Below are positions 13,156-24,311 of a stretch of 64,000 nt of DNA, one piece after another. Each line of letters opens with the position of its first letter. Position 1 is the first letter of the stretch. The DNA comes from Ovis canadensis. Lineage: Eukaryota; Chordata; Mammalia; Artiodactyla; Bovidae. The DNA lies in contig NC_091251.1 in assembly GCF_042477335.2 (NCBI RefSeq), positions 84,583,501 to 84,647,500 on the forward strand. The letters are read 5' to 3'. The translations under genes and the position numbers were made by a program. The notes below the pieces were generated by a model. That model was not told where the DNA came from, made no database searches, and saw only the letters and a list, made by a program, of their open reading frames with translations.

Positions 13156-14257
13156 TGACCGTTTCCAGTCCTGTGGCCACTGCTGAGTTTTTCAAATTTG
13201 CTGACATATTGAGTGCAGCATTTTCACAGCATTATCTTTCAGGATTTGAAATAGCTCAACTTGAATTCCATTACCTCCACTAGCTTTGTTCGTAGTGATG
13301 CTTTCTAAGGCCCACTTGACTTCACATTCCAGGATGTTGGGCTCTAGGTGAGTGATCACACAATCGTGATTATCTTGGTCGTGAAGGTCTTTTCTGTACA
13401 GTTCTTCTGTGTATTCTTGTCACCTCTTCTTAATATCTTCTGCTTCTGTAAGGTCCATACCATTTCTGTCCTTTATTGAGCCCATCTTTGCATGAAATGT
13501 TCCCTTGGTATCTCCAATTTTCTTGAAGAGATCTCTAGTCTTTCCCATTCTGTTCTTTTCCTCTATTTCTTTTCATTGATCGCTGAGGAAGGCTTTCTTA
13601 TCTCTTCTTGCTATTCTTTGAAACTCTGTATTCAGATACTTATATCTTTCCTCTTCTCCTTTGCTTTCTGCTTCTCTTCTTTTCACAGCTATGTGTAAGT
13701 CCTCCCCAGTCAGCCATTTTGCTTTTTTGCATTTCTTTTCCATGGGGATGGTCTTGATATCTGTCTCCTGTACAATGTCATGAACCTCAGTCCATAGTTC
13801 ATCAGGTACTCTATGAGATCTAGGCCCTTAAATCTATTTCTCACTTCCACTGTATACTCATAAGGGATTTGATTTAGGTCATACCTGAATGGTCTAGTGG
13901 TTTTCCATACTTTCTTCAGTTTAAGTCTGAATTTGGCAATAAGGAGCTCATGATCTGAGCCACAGTCAGCTCCTGACTGTATAGAGCTTCTCCATCTTTG
14001 GCTGCAAAGAATATAATCAGTCTGATTTTGGTGTTGACCATCTGGTGATGTTCGTGTGTAGAGTCTTCTCTTGTGTTGTTGGAAGAGGGTGTTTGCTATG
14101 ACCAGTGCATTTTCTTGGCAAAACTCTATTAGTCTTTGCCCTGCTTCATTCCATAATCCAAGGCCAAATTTGCCTGTTACTCCAGGTATTTCTTGACTTC
14201 CTACTTTTGCATTCCAGCCCCCTATAATGAAAGGGACATCTTTTTTGGGTTTAAGTT

Positions 14258-14605
14258 CTAAAAGGCTTGTAGGTCTTCATAGAACCATTCAACTTCAGTT
14301 TCTTCAGCATTACTGGTTGGGGCATAGACTTGGATTACTGTGATACTGAATGGTTTGCCTTGGAAATGAACAGAGATCATTCTGTTGTTTTTGAGACTGC
14401 ATCCAAGTATTGCATTTCGGACTCTTCTGTTGACCATGATGGCTACTCCATTTCTTCTGAGGGATTCTTGCCCGCAGTAGTAGATATAATGGTCATCTGA
14501 GTTAAATTCACCCATTCCAGTCCATTTTAGTTCGCTGATTCCTAGAATGTCGAGGTTCACTCTTGCCATCTCCTGTTTGACCACTTCCAATTTGCCTTGA
14601 TTCAT
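14258..14605 (-). pseudogene. BovB endonuclease fragment (broken ORF)
   Basis: A 115-residue open stretch matches the apurinic-endonuclease-like domain at the N-terminal side of RTE retrotransposon proteins: LDILGISELKWTGMGE, then a VAIMVN strand, then QVYAPTSNAEE. It ends in a frame disruption before the RT region of the same element. Confidence 0.8.
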
Positions 14606-15064
14606 GGACCTGACATTCCAGGTTCCTATGCAATATTGATTTTTACAGCATCAGACCTTGCTTCTATCACCAGTCTCATCCACAGCTAGGTATTGTTTTT
14701 GCTTTGGCTCCATCCCTTCATTCTTTCTGGAGTGATTTCTCCACTGACCTCCAGTAGCATATTGGGTACCTACTGACCTAGGGAGTATCCTATCATTTTG
14801 CCTTTTCATACTGTTCATGGGGTTCTCAAGGCAAGAATACCGAAGTGGCTTGCCATTCCCTTCTCCAATGGACCACATTCTGTCAGACTTCTCCACCATG
14901 ACCCGCCTGTCTTGGGTTGCCCCGCGGGCATGGCTTAGTTTCATTGAGGTAGACAAGGCTGTGGTCCTAGTGTGATTAGATTGATTAGATTTCTGTGAGT
15001 ATGATTTCAGTGTGTCTGCCCTCTGATGCCCTCTTGCAACACCTACCGTCTTACTTGGGTTTCT

Positions 15065-15238
15065 CTTACCTTGGACGTAGGGTATCTCCTCATGGCTGTT
15101 CCAGCAAAGTGCAGCCACTGCTCCTTACCTTGGACGAGGGGTATCTCCTCACCACCGCCCCTCCTTACCTTGAAAGTGGAATAGCTCCTTTAGGCCCTCC
15201 TGCGCCCATGCAGCCACCACTCCTTGGACGTGGGGTTG
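15065..15238 (-). repeat. Tandem units in the BovB 5' region
   Basis: The block contains three or four imperfect copies of a unit with the core CTTACCTTGGACG and GGTATCTCCTC on the + strand, typical of the repeated 5' end of full BovB elements. It supports the reading that this copy reaches close to its true 5' end. Confidence 0.6.
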
Positions 15239-15248
15239 CTCCAACCTT

Positions 15249-16394
15249 ACTCCTCACTATTCCTCACAAGCAGAATTTTCTGGTCATAGCCCTGGATAGT
15301 TAAAAAGTAAGCATATGATTACTCTCAATAATTTTGAGCTGTAACAATCGGCATGGTGTTTCTCTTCTTCTGGTCAGATGTCCTCAGACTGGATCATTTA
15401 TACTTTTATTATTTTCCCCTTTTGTCAATCATGTACAATTCAGCTTCAGTGATGGTGATTTGGTTGTAAATAGCCTTTCTCGTAATTAGAAAATAATCTT
15501 CTGACCAGGAGAAAGCTGGAAATTGCTCTCTTTGTGAAATGAGCAAGTCTTTGTTTGCAAGATTAACTGAATTCCTACTGCCATAACTGGCAGCAGAATT
15601 GCCAGATCAGTTTGGTGACTGAATTGAACTTTTCCTCCAGGAATTGTGTAGCTGTATGGCTGCAGAAACACAAGTTCACTCCCTTATTGTCAGTTTGCTG
15701 ACAGCTTTTTCCATAGAGCAGTTTGAAGAGTGGAGAGCCCTTTTTCTGAGACAGAAAAGTGTTTTCACACCTGAAGTGCAATTTCACACCTTGTGTTTCT
15801 CAGCAGATAAGTGCATAAAATAACACATCAAACCAGAATAGAAAAAGATCAACATAGAAAGAAAACTGCAGGTTGTAATTTGTTTCCTATCTTACAGTGC
15901 CTTTGTAGAGAACGATAAATTACAGGGATCTGGGTTTACACTTTAAAAAGTTTGACTGGTTGTTAGGTGGGAAAGTGAGCAGTAAACACTAATCAGCATT
16001 TATCCCACACTGAACAGAATGTACAAAAAGATAAAATTTGGGAAACGCCAAAATGTAGATTTTTTTAAAGGATAAAACCCATACAAATTAGTGGCAAAAG
16101 TTGTAGTTAAGAGAAAGTCAAGATATTGATACATTACATAATTTTAGTAAAAATAGAATTGTCTTAAGATATAATTTTTTATAATTATCCATTCAGGAAT
16201 TTTAGCAAAAGTAATAGACTATGTTAGTACTTACTTTCTATAAATGACTAAACCTATGATGCTAGTGACCATCTGATGGCATTCTAGTACAGGGGTTATA
16301 AAATGAGGGATTTAGCTCCATTTTGCAAATTTGAAAACTTAAGTCCAAAAGAAAACAGAAAGTTGAGCCTCCTGGATGGTCACAAACATTCATT
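15249..16394. other. Intronic sequence, nothing recognised
   Basis: No exon or repeat was recognised between the BovB and the L2-like repeat. Confidence 0.5.
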
Positions 16395-17090
16395 ATAAAA
16401 TATTTAATATTTACTGAGTGTCTACCACATGTTAGGCATTATACCAAGCATGGGGTACAATGGTTAACAGGGAAATCTCTCTTTCTCCCATCTGGGAACT
16501 GACAATTTTGCAGCAAGTAAACAGGCGATGGAAATACTGGGTGATGAGTGCTGAGAGAGGTAAAATTATATTTTGATGGAGCCTGCAGATGGTCAGCATG
16601 GGCAAAGTAGTCATCCAAGATTCTCAGATAAAGTAACATCTAAACCAAACTAATGTATGGTAGAGGATGAGGTGGTTGGATGGCATCACTGACTCAAAGG
16701 ACATGAGTTTGAGTAAACTCCTGGAGTTGGTGATGGATAGGAAGGCCTGACGTGCTACAGTCCATGGGGTCGCAAAGAGTTGGGCATGACTGAGCGACTG
16801 AACTGAACTGAAAGGTGGGTATCATTTGGGATGAGAGGGCATGTATAACTTATGCAGAGGTGAAAGAGAAAGAGAAGCAGGGTGGGTTGGAGGGATGAAG
16901 GTAGTTCAGTGGAGTGGGGGTGTAGTGTATAAAGGCAATGGTGATGCACAATGAAACTGGAAGATAAGAGGGTTAGGGTGTGTAGTCTATGCTGAGAAAT
17001 TTAGTTTTTTATCCTGAGACTAGTGGGGTGTATTGAAGGTTTAGTCTTTGTTTATTAGTGAGAGTGATACAACCAGATCTGTACTTTATA
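16395..17090 (-). mobile_element. L2/MIR-like old repeat interrupted by a BovB fragment
   Basis: The ACTGAGTGTCTACCACATG opening (16415-16434) and the ACCAGATCTGTACTTTATAA GACC-type stretch near 17073-17098 fit an ancient L2-like element split by the BovB fragment at 16664-16812. Family assignment is tentative. Confidence 0.4.
16664..16812 (+). mobile_element. BovB 3' fragment (ART2A-like), sense
   Basis: It carries the terminal BovB 3' sequence (GGATGGCATCACTGACTCAA through the ACTGAACTGAA end). It sits inside an older repeat of L2 type that continues on both sides. Confidence 0.8.
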
Positions 17091-17109
17091 AAGACCCCTC
17101 TGACTATTG

Positions 17110-17459
17110 TTGTTCAGTTGCTCAGTTGTGTCCAACTCTGTGACCCCATGGACTGCAGCACGCCAGGCTTCCCTGTCCTTTGTCGTCTTCCAGAGCTTAC
17201 TCAAATTCATATCTACTGAGTCTGTGATGCCAAATCCAACCATCTCATCCTCTGTTGTACCCTTTTCCTTCTGCCTTCAGTCTTTCCCAGCATCAGGGTC
17301 TTTTCTATTGAGTCAGCTCTTTGCATCAGGTGGCCAAAGTACTGGAGCTTCAGCTTCAGCAATGGTCCTTCCAATGAATGTTCAGGACTTTATGGTCCAA
17401 CTCTCACATTCATACATGACTACTTGGAAATCCATAGCTTTGACTATACAGACCTTTGA
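17110..17459 (-). mobile_element. BovB/ART2A-like 3' fragment with a short internal deletion
   Basis: The copy starts at TGTTCAGTTGCTCAG and follows the BovB 3' end, but about 115 bases present in the other copies are missing at the junction CAGGACTTTATGG near 17385-17395. It sits only 300 bases from the sense copy at 16664. Confidence 0.8.
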
Positions 17460-18199
17460 CTATGGGATTTGTCAATCCAGTGACTGGACCTCAGCAAAGA
17501 AACATGCAGTAATGCAAGTGGGAGAGGTTGGTGACCTGAGCTGACAGTATACATCAAGAGCTCAGCAGCATTGGGAGGGAAGAAAGTGGGTGGATTTGGG
17601 AGCTGTTGTGGAGGCAGAATCAACAGAACTTGGTGATTGATCAGCTGGACTAGGGGTAAGGAAGCCAGTCTTGTCAAAAATGCGGTCCTGAGTTCTGATT
17701 TGGGACTTGAGCAGATGATGCTACATTCACAGAGTTAGGGGACGCTAAAGCAGCTAGTTTTTAAAAGGGAGACATGGTATGTGTAAGATGGGATTTTACA
17801 AGAAACAATGTGGTATTCCTTTGGATTTTGAGCTTGTAAGGGAAGACTAGGTCAGAGATACAGATCTGGTAGGTGTCATTGAGTGGATGAGGTGGTCCAA
17901 AGAATAAGTAGAGAATGAGAAAAGAAGAGACTCTTTAGGCATAAATAGTACTTTGACAATGAAAAGAAAAACACATAGAGCAAAATGTATATATATTGTT
18001 ACATAAATAAAATATGGATGAAGAATTTACATGTCCACAAATACCACTGCATACATGCCTTTGCACGTACACACCCTGGCACATGTAGACCTTTCAATGA
18101 GCATCAGCATGGTATCCCATGGGGGGCCACATGAAACATTAAGCATTAAAGGTAATCATCCCTTTCCTGAAGAGTTCAGGTAAGGTGTGTGTCGTGTAT

Positions 18200-18403
18200 G
18201 TGATAGTCGCTCAGTCATGTCTGACTGTTTCTGACCCCATAGACTGTAGCCCACCAGGTTCCTCTGTCCATGGAATTCTCCAGGCAAGAATGCTGGAGTG
18301 GGTTGCCATTCCCTTCTCCATGGGATCTTCCCAACTCTAGGATCAAACCCAGGTCTCCTGCATTGCAGGCATATTCTTTACTGACTGAGTCACCAGAAAA
18401 GCC
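18200..18403 (-). mobile_element. Bov-tA SINE next to the SYT16 terminal exon
   Basis: Antisense tRNA-headed SINE in the last SYT16 intron, ending about 150 bases before the acceptor, with GTGTGT-type sequence on both sides. Confidence 0.9.
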
Positions 18404-18551
18404 TGTGTGTTAGTCCAACAGCAAGTTCCAGGCCTAAAGATGCTGCTCAGTATATTAAAAAGGAAAAATGTACTGCTCGTGTAGATACTGCAATTAAACC
18501 AGCAAAACAGAAGGCACTGATATCTTCTCATTTCCATTGTTTCTTTCTTAG

Positions 18552-18865
18552 ATACATACGGAAAGCTCTTTCTCTTCAATTCTGTGGGTCAAGAGATGTC
18601 TCGCTGCAAGACGTCGATCCGACGTGGTCAGCCCAATCCCGTCTATAAGGAGACCTTTGTTTTCCAGGTGGCCCTCTTTCAGCTGTCTGATGTCACATTG
18701 ATGATTTCCGTGTATAACAGGCGCACCATGAAGCGTAAAGAGATGATTGGTTGGATTGCTTTGGGTCAAAACAGCAGTGGAGAGGAGGAGCGAGACCACT
18801 GGGAGGAAATGAAGGAGACCAAAGGGCAGCAGGTCTGCAGGTGGCACACACTCCTCGAATCCTAG
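18552..18865 (+). CDS. SYT16: Synaptotagmin-16 (SYT16-like), last coding exon: C-terminal half of the C2B domain
   Basis: The exon follows a strong pyrimidine-rich acceptor ending in AG at 18550-18551. It starts with two bases that finish a split codon and reads [15 protein letters not shown] onward to TAG at 18863-18865, about 103 residues. Seen directly: the C2 core [17 protein letters not shown], the strand MISVYNRR, and the C-terminal WHTL that fits the WHXL motif of synaptotagmin C2B domains. The loop after ISVYN carries N, R and K where Ca2+-binding synaptotagmins have aspartates, so this half of the domain lacks the usual Ca2+ ligands. That is a known trait of the SYT14/SYT16 pair, atypical members thought to act in membrane trafficking by C2-mediated oligomerisation or lipid contact. 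SYT16 is preferred over SYT14 because the tail [20 protein letters not shown] fits my recollection of SYT16 better, and because the next gene is a SERTAD4 relative rather than SERTAD4. The other SYT16 exons must lie upstream of the window. Confidence 0.85.
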
Positions 18866-21800
18866 GTTTGTCAAGAGGTGTTTATGGGCTGTACCCACCC
18901 TGGTGATACATGTTTCGATTACTGATACCAACTCAGTGCTTGCTGGCAGGCTTTTTACAGACAAGATGTAAGAAGAGATTGAATTTTACTAACCCCCAAG
19001 ACCTTGTGAGGGTGGGAGGGTCCTTGAGTTTCTCAAAGGTTTGATTTAGATTTAAATACTATAATTTTAAAAAAGCCCAGATGTGTGCTGTCACATATAC
19101 TTTATGGGAAATGTCATCATGGTTAAGATGAATGATGATAAATTAATTTGTGTTAGTAGGTTATTGAGTCTTGGGTCAGGCTCTGGAATGAAGCTCTCTG
19201 GCTGCCTCTGCTCCCTGAGATTTAACAGTAAGAGTGCTGTTAAAAGTTACAATTTGTAAACCACTCGTGTGTAGGAATCAGAATTTCCTTAATATGGTGC
19301 AAAACACTCCAAAATACAGAAATAAATCTGACCCTAAGTCTCATAAAAGAATGTAGCTCTCATCCATAATTCCCCATTTCACATTTTTCTCTTTATTAAA
19401 AAAACCCTTCATTTATTTGACTAACAAATGTTATAAACTTGCACTTATTAAGCAAATTTGTATGAATTAAATAGCTCTTTTTATCTTATACAGTGTGGTT
19501 TCCTATGAGATTTGGTTAGATGAACCATTTTGAATCTGAAAAAGAATTAGAAAACTACTGTTACAAGACAACTTGTCTCCTTTTGAGCATGTAAGATTTC
19601 AAAATTAAAACTTTCAAGGTTTTTATGCTGTTTTTCTTACCTGACAAATTCTTATAGAATGAGAAGAAAACCAAAAAAAACCTATTTAAGTCATGGGTAT
19701 ATTGGTTTTTCTGAATCTAGTGGTCTCCTAGAGGATACTTTTTCTATATTCAATACAATATACTCACTCATACATATATTTTGATTGTGTACTTGCATGT
19801 AAACCATATTTTTAATGCAATATTTTTGACCATCAAAGCATAGTGCATTGCATACAATAGGTCTTTAATAAATGTTGATTTGATTGATACTTAGAGACGA
19901 ACATGTTATAACATGAATGAAGAATATTTTCAGTTTGTGAGGAATGACACTGATTCTTCTTTCAGCATTTGAAGTGCCTATAATTGTCATTTTTCATGGT
20001 ATTTGCAGCAACGTGTATTAGTCACTACTTGCATTCTGGTCACATACCATTTAGAACACTGATCATGTGTTTACGAGCATGAAATTTTACTTCTGACTTT
20101 TACATTATTGTGCATTGCATGTTTATTTTCTTAGGTCTGAGCCCTTAATTTCAATTCCTTTAAATTGGCAGTCTTGAAAAAGGGAAGGAGTGTGTGTACG
20201 TGTAACACTGAGCCCCATGTGCAGCTCTTCTGAGCAATTGCTGTCACTTATTTTTAGCTTTTATGTTTCATTGTTGACTTTTCACTGTCTGTGGGAAGGA
20301 TGATAGCTAGTGATGGATGTATACAGTTAAAAACACATAACTCCTCCTCAGCTCTGCATTTTGACAGATTGTAAACGTAGGCTGTAGCACTTGAAGCGCA
20401 TATTTATTCCTACAGCCTGTAATGGTTATCCTGACAAGCCCAGACTAGGACACAGGATAACTCGATTCCAATTTCAAGCTTTTGAAAGAAGTGATTTCCT
20501 ATGGAAGAATCAGAATTAGAAAAATAAATGAATATCTTACTTTCTTTTCAGGTCATGGGAGTTCTGTACATAATGCTGCTCAGTTATTGTGAATAAGTAG
20601 TAAAACCATGTTCCATTGGGTTTTCCCCCTACCTTGCTTTGGAAGACCTCAAAGTGCTTTTCCGACATCATATCCATTTACTGCTGAGTGGTCTTTGCAG
20701 TGTGGCTGTGTCATTGAGTAGAACTGAGTGCAATTGATTAAGTAGTGGCACAAAGAATTGGCTTTTCACATCCCTTACTCTCTTTATGCGCTTGTGCTTA
20801 AGGGGAAGCAGAGCAGCCTTGTTATGCTTTCCTTTATCCAGTGACATAGAAGCAGCATTCACTTTAAATTTACATTTGAAAAAAATCTGCATGTATTGTA
20901 CAGACAGCCTGGATTTTTCCTCCTCATATTTTCCTGCTCTGTGTTTGCCGCATCCATAGTCTTATGGTACCCAATAATCACCTATATTTCATTTTCTGCT
21001 GCTTTGACCCACCATTTCTAAGGTTTTCTTCTGATATAGTGAAAATATCTTTGTGTGCTTGATCTTTTTTCTCATAGTCTCATTATAGTAGGGTTTACAG
21101 AAATTTTAAGGGGAGGGCTGCCTGAAAAGCATTTTTCACTTGTATAATTTTACTATGTTGGTGCTATTCACCATGTAGGATGCATGTACATCTTGAATAT
21201 CCAGCCACATTCACCCTAAAGCTTGTATAAATATAAAATGCTAATGACAAGACACATTAAAATATGAGGCTGAATTTTTTTACATTGATTTGAAATTCTG
21301 GTTTAGTAAAATCTTCATTTTGTGCACTTAAATTTCCTTGTTTTCTTGGCAGAGTCTAGACACAATGCACTTAACGTGTTTTTCACTTGAGCTTTTATAT
21401 CTACATTTGCTTTTCAAAAGAGTTATGAAAGATAATTTGTTGGTTCTGCCATGTTAAAGCTGCTTTTGCCTATTTTATCTAGCTAATAATTAATATCTCA
21501 TAGTGACATATGAAACTGAAGAAGCACTAGAATTTGTTGTTTGAGTAGTTCTTTCTTTGAGGATGCTTATAAAATATTATTTTGGAAGGTAAATGACGCA
21601 GGAGGTTTATGGAAATGTGATTTACAGCGTGCCTTCTTTCAGGGCATGAGTTAACGCTGAATTGGGAAGTGCCCATTTCCCCAATCACGGAGGTGGCTCT
21701 TGTGTTCCCTACACCCCTTTGACTGTTGTTGAAGTTTTAAATGGGCCATTCACCAGGCAGCCGAGCACCTGCTCTCACTTCTCTCCTCCACTGGCTCCCA

Positions 21801-22677
21801 GTGTGATGCACAGTTGTTTTGGACCCTCTTTTTGCTGCTGTTGCATAACTGTGAAGGGGGAAGTCTTATCTCTCTTAATAGAAAAAGAGCTTGTACCGTC
21901 TTTGGATGTAATAGACTTGATATTCCACCTGCACAAAGTTGGAGAAAGAATCCTCGCCATGATGGGAGATGAGAAGAGAAAAAGAAAGCATGGTACTATG
22001 TTGCTGCTCACTATAGGCACTGTTCACTCTGCATCAACTTTCATGACAGTAACAGATTGACCTCAAATGTTGGTATTCTCCATGGTGCTACAGCCTGAAA
22101 CACAGCCTCTGCCTTTGTAACATGTAGCACCCACAATATTTGACAGATTGTTAACACTTCTCAGTCACTATGTTTTGCATTCTGGTTGTACCACATGGTC
22201 TTATCTGACAACCACAACTCTTTCCTTTCAAATAATGCATTATTTAAGTTGGAACTCCCATCAGGTTAAGTGAAAATGCTTCTCTGATAGCCATTGAATT
22301 GATTAAATTGATCTTTAGCAAGGACCGTGGAACTAAGGGTTTCTCAAAAGCCTGGTTATCCGTTTGCAGCAGAGGGCTTAGTATTCAAGACGTGAAGATC
22401 AGAAAAGTGAATATGAAAGGATTATTTGTAGATGACATAAAATCAAAAGCAAGCATCGTGTCCTTTAATGATGAAGAAACAGGACTAGAAATTACATGTG
22501 GCCTCTCCTCTAACCTTTGCATAAACTGCGGCTAAAGACCATTCCATTCTATTTGATCCAGGGAAAACAAATGATAGATAATCCTGAAATGGCCAAAGTA
22601 TTTTTATTGTATTAGAAATTGTTCATTCCAAAAAGAAAAGCTAGGAAAAGTTATAAAAGAAATAAATGATGTAGCAT
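18866..22677 (+). other. SYT16: Probable long 3' UTR of SYT16
   Basis: This stretch follows the SYT16 stop codon and holds no repeat I can recognise, in contrast to the repeat-dense flanks; the next recognisable repeat is a MIR at about 22865. AATAAA hexamers occur at 19321, 19867 (followed by TG-rich sequence), 20523 and 22672, so alternative polyadenylation is possible. Short open frames inside it (for example 21662-22060 and 22299-22535) resemble no known protein and have no splice context. The UTR role and its end are inferred from position and repeat avoidance. Confidence 0.5.
19867..19872 (+). terminator. Candidate polyadenylation signal of SYT16 (AATAAA)
   Basis: A canonical AATAAA lies about 1 kb after the SYT16 stop codon and is followed within 30 bases by a TG/T-rich stretch, the usual arrangement of a cleavage site. 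Other hexamers at 19321, 20523 and 22672 are alternatives, and sequence alone does not say which is used. Confidence 0.35.
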
Positions 22678-22864
22678 GAGTATGGAAGAATTAAAGGATA
22701 AATATCCTAGATACCATCAGCATCTATTGCATATATGCAAGAAAAATAAATGAATATAAATGAAAAGCCATTTTAGATTAACTATCATTTTTCACAACTT
22801 GTGGAATTCTAGAAAAGAGAGACGGAGTGAATGAAATTAGTCTAAACAATTCAGAGAAGTTGGC

Positions 22865-23070
22865 ACAGGCTGTGGCCCTAGTCTGGTTTTAAATAAAGTC
22901 TGCCTACCGTGTGGCCCTAAGAAAATTGCTTAGCCACACTGTGACCATGCTTATTCAACTGGAAGATGGAAATAATACCTACCTCAAAAAGTCTTTTTTT
23001 TTTTTTTTGATAATGAAATAACAATATAGAGATGGGCATATAGTAACCATTCAATGTTCCCTTCTCACGA
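22865..23070 (+). mobile_element. MIR SINE
   Basis: MIR core with GATGGAAATAATACCTACCTC and CATATAGTAACCATTCAAT, interrupted by a 15-base T-run. It marks the first recognisable repeat after SYT16. Confidence 0.65.
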
Positions 23071-23553
23071 TCATGCTTAAAAATGCATTCAAGATTTGTT
23101 TCTCTTTCTAGTGAAAGCAATAGTAATGCTAGAGAAGTACTAAGAACAATTTGCAGATACTTTAAAAAGGGTAGGCAGGTGAAGCTAGTCTGGAAGGCAG
23201 CTATGTTCACCGCTATGCTAGTAACACTACACGACGCTAGTCTGCATTTGGGACAACCTCAACCGTGATAAGCCTAGTGTGTGGAAGAAATTAAGTCTTA
23301 ATAAATCCCTAAATGATGTATAATGACCAAATCCTGACCAATTTATAATTGTATGATAACCAGTTTATCCACTCTGGTGCTTGTATGTACATCTTGATAA
23401 ATCGCACTCAAGACCTCTTCTCACACCCAGCTCTTCTCTACTGCCCATATGTGGACAGAGCACCTTGTTCCTATCAAAGGAGTTGCTAAAGGTGGCGACT
23501 TGAGTACCTATTTCAGCTTTGACCTGAAAAGTAAGGTAAATAGTGTGGCACTA

Positions 23554-23620
23554 TAGAGGAGCCTGGCAGGCTACAGCCCATGGGGTTGCAAAGAGTCAGA
23601 CATGACCGAGCAACTAACAC
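23554..23620 (+). mobile_element. Bov-A SINE 3' remnant
   Basis: Only the last 65 bases of a Bov-A unit are present (AGAGGAGCCTGGCAGGCTAC to GAGCAACTAACAC). A complete Bov-tA begins 17 bases later. Confidence 0.75.
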
Positions 23621-23636
23621 GCACATACTGACACTC

Positions 23637-23841
23637 CTTGGCTTCCCTGGTGGCTCAGATGGTAAAGTGTCTGCCTGCAGTGTAGGAGCCCTGGATTCTT
23701 TCCCTGGGTGGGGAAGATCCCCTGGAGAAGGGAATGGCAACTCACCCCAGTATTCTTGTCTGGATAATCCCATGGACAGAAGACCTGGCTGCTATAGTCC
23801 ATGGGGTCACAAAGAGTTGGACAAGACTGAGCAACTAACAC
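23637..23841 (+). mobile_element. Bov-tA SINE with 11-bp target duplication
   Basis: A complete sense copy from GGCTTCCCTGGTGGCTCAG to GAGCAACTAACAC, bounded by TACTGACACTC at 23626-23636 and 23842-23852. Confidence 0.93.
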
Positions 23842-23907
23842 TACTGACACTCTTTTCAAAATGGAAAACATTCTTTTGGGGAGCTCTTATATTCATATTA
23901 TATCCTT

Positions 23908-24301
23908 CAGTTCAGTTCAGTCATTCAGTCGTGTCTGACTCTTTGCAACCCCATGAACTGCAGCATGCCAGGCCTCCCTATCCATCACCAGCTCCCAGAG
24001 TTTGCCTAAACTCATGTCCGTTGAGTTGGTGACGCCATCCAACCATCTCATCCTCTGTCGTCCCCTCTCCTCCTGCCCTCAATCTTTCCCAGCATCAGGG
24101 TCTTTTCCAATGGGTCAGCTCTTCACATCAGGTGGCCAAAGTATTGGAGTTTCAGCCTCAGCATCAGTCCTTCCAATGAACACCCAGGACTGATCTCCTT
24201 TAGGATGGACTGGTTGGATCTCCTTGCAGTCCAAGGGACTCTCAAGAGTCTTCTCCAACACCACAGTTCAAAAGCATCAGTTCTTCGGTGCTCAGCTTTC
24301 T
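23908..24301 (-). mobile_element. BovB 3' fragment (ART2A-like) with 10-bp target duplication
   Basis: A 394-base 5'-truncated BovB, antisense, bounded by TTATATCCTT at 23898-23907 and 24302-24311. It matches the 3' end of the element at 11826 and stops at the region encoding the C-terminal part of the BovB protein. Confidence 0.88.
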
Positions 24302-24311
24302 TTATATCCTT

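Larger units (their letters stand above)
11826..15238 (-). mobile_element. Nearly full-length BovB (RTE) LINE, antisense, with 10-bp target duplication
   Basis: This 3.4-kb element is bounded by CTCCAACCTT at 11816-11825 and again at 15239-15248. On the minus strand, in 5'-to-3' order, it has a GC-rich 5' region with tandem units (15240-15065), an apurinic-type endonuclease segment (14605-14258, with LDILGISELKWTG and QVYAPT), a reverse transcriptase (13155-12331, with FIDYAKAFDCVDH, RQGCILSP and YADD at about 12600-12589) and the C-terminal region (12219-11830) ending in the ART2A-like 3' tail. The single BovB ORF is broken into several frames, with about 1.1 kb of disrupted frame between endonuclease and RT, so the copy is dead. 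BovB is the RTE family known to have reached ruminants by horizontal transfer. Confidence 0.93.

Noticed and set aside
15065-15240. GC-rich patch that could be taken for a second CpG-island promoter
   Set aside because: It is the tandem 5' region of the antisense BovB element.
18552-18865. Alternative call of SYT14 for the synaptotagmin exon
   Set aside because: The tail sequence fits SYT16 better from memory, and the neighbouring SERTA gene is not SERTAD4, which would be expected next to SYT14. A direct alignment would settle it.
21662-22535. Open frames of 132 and 78 codons after SYT16
   Set aside because: They sit in the likely 3' UTR, resemble no protein and lack conserved motifs.
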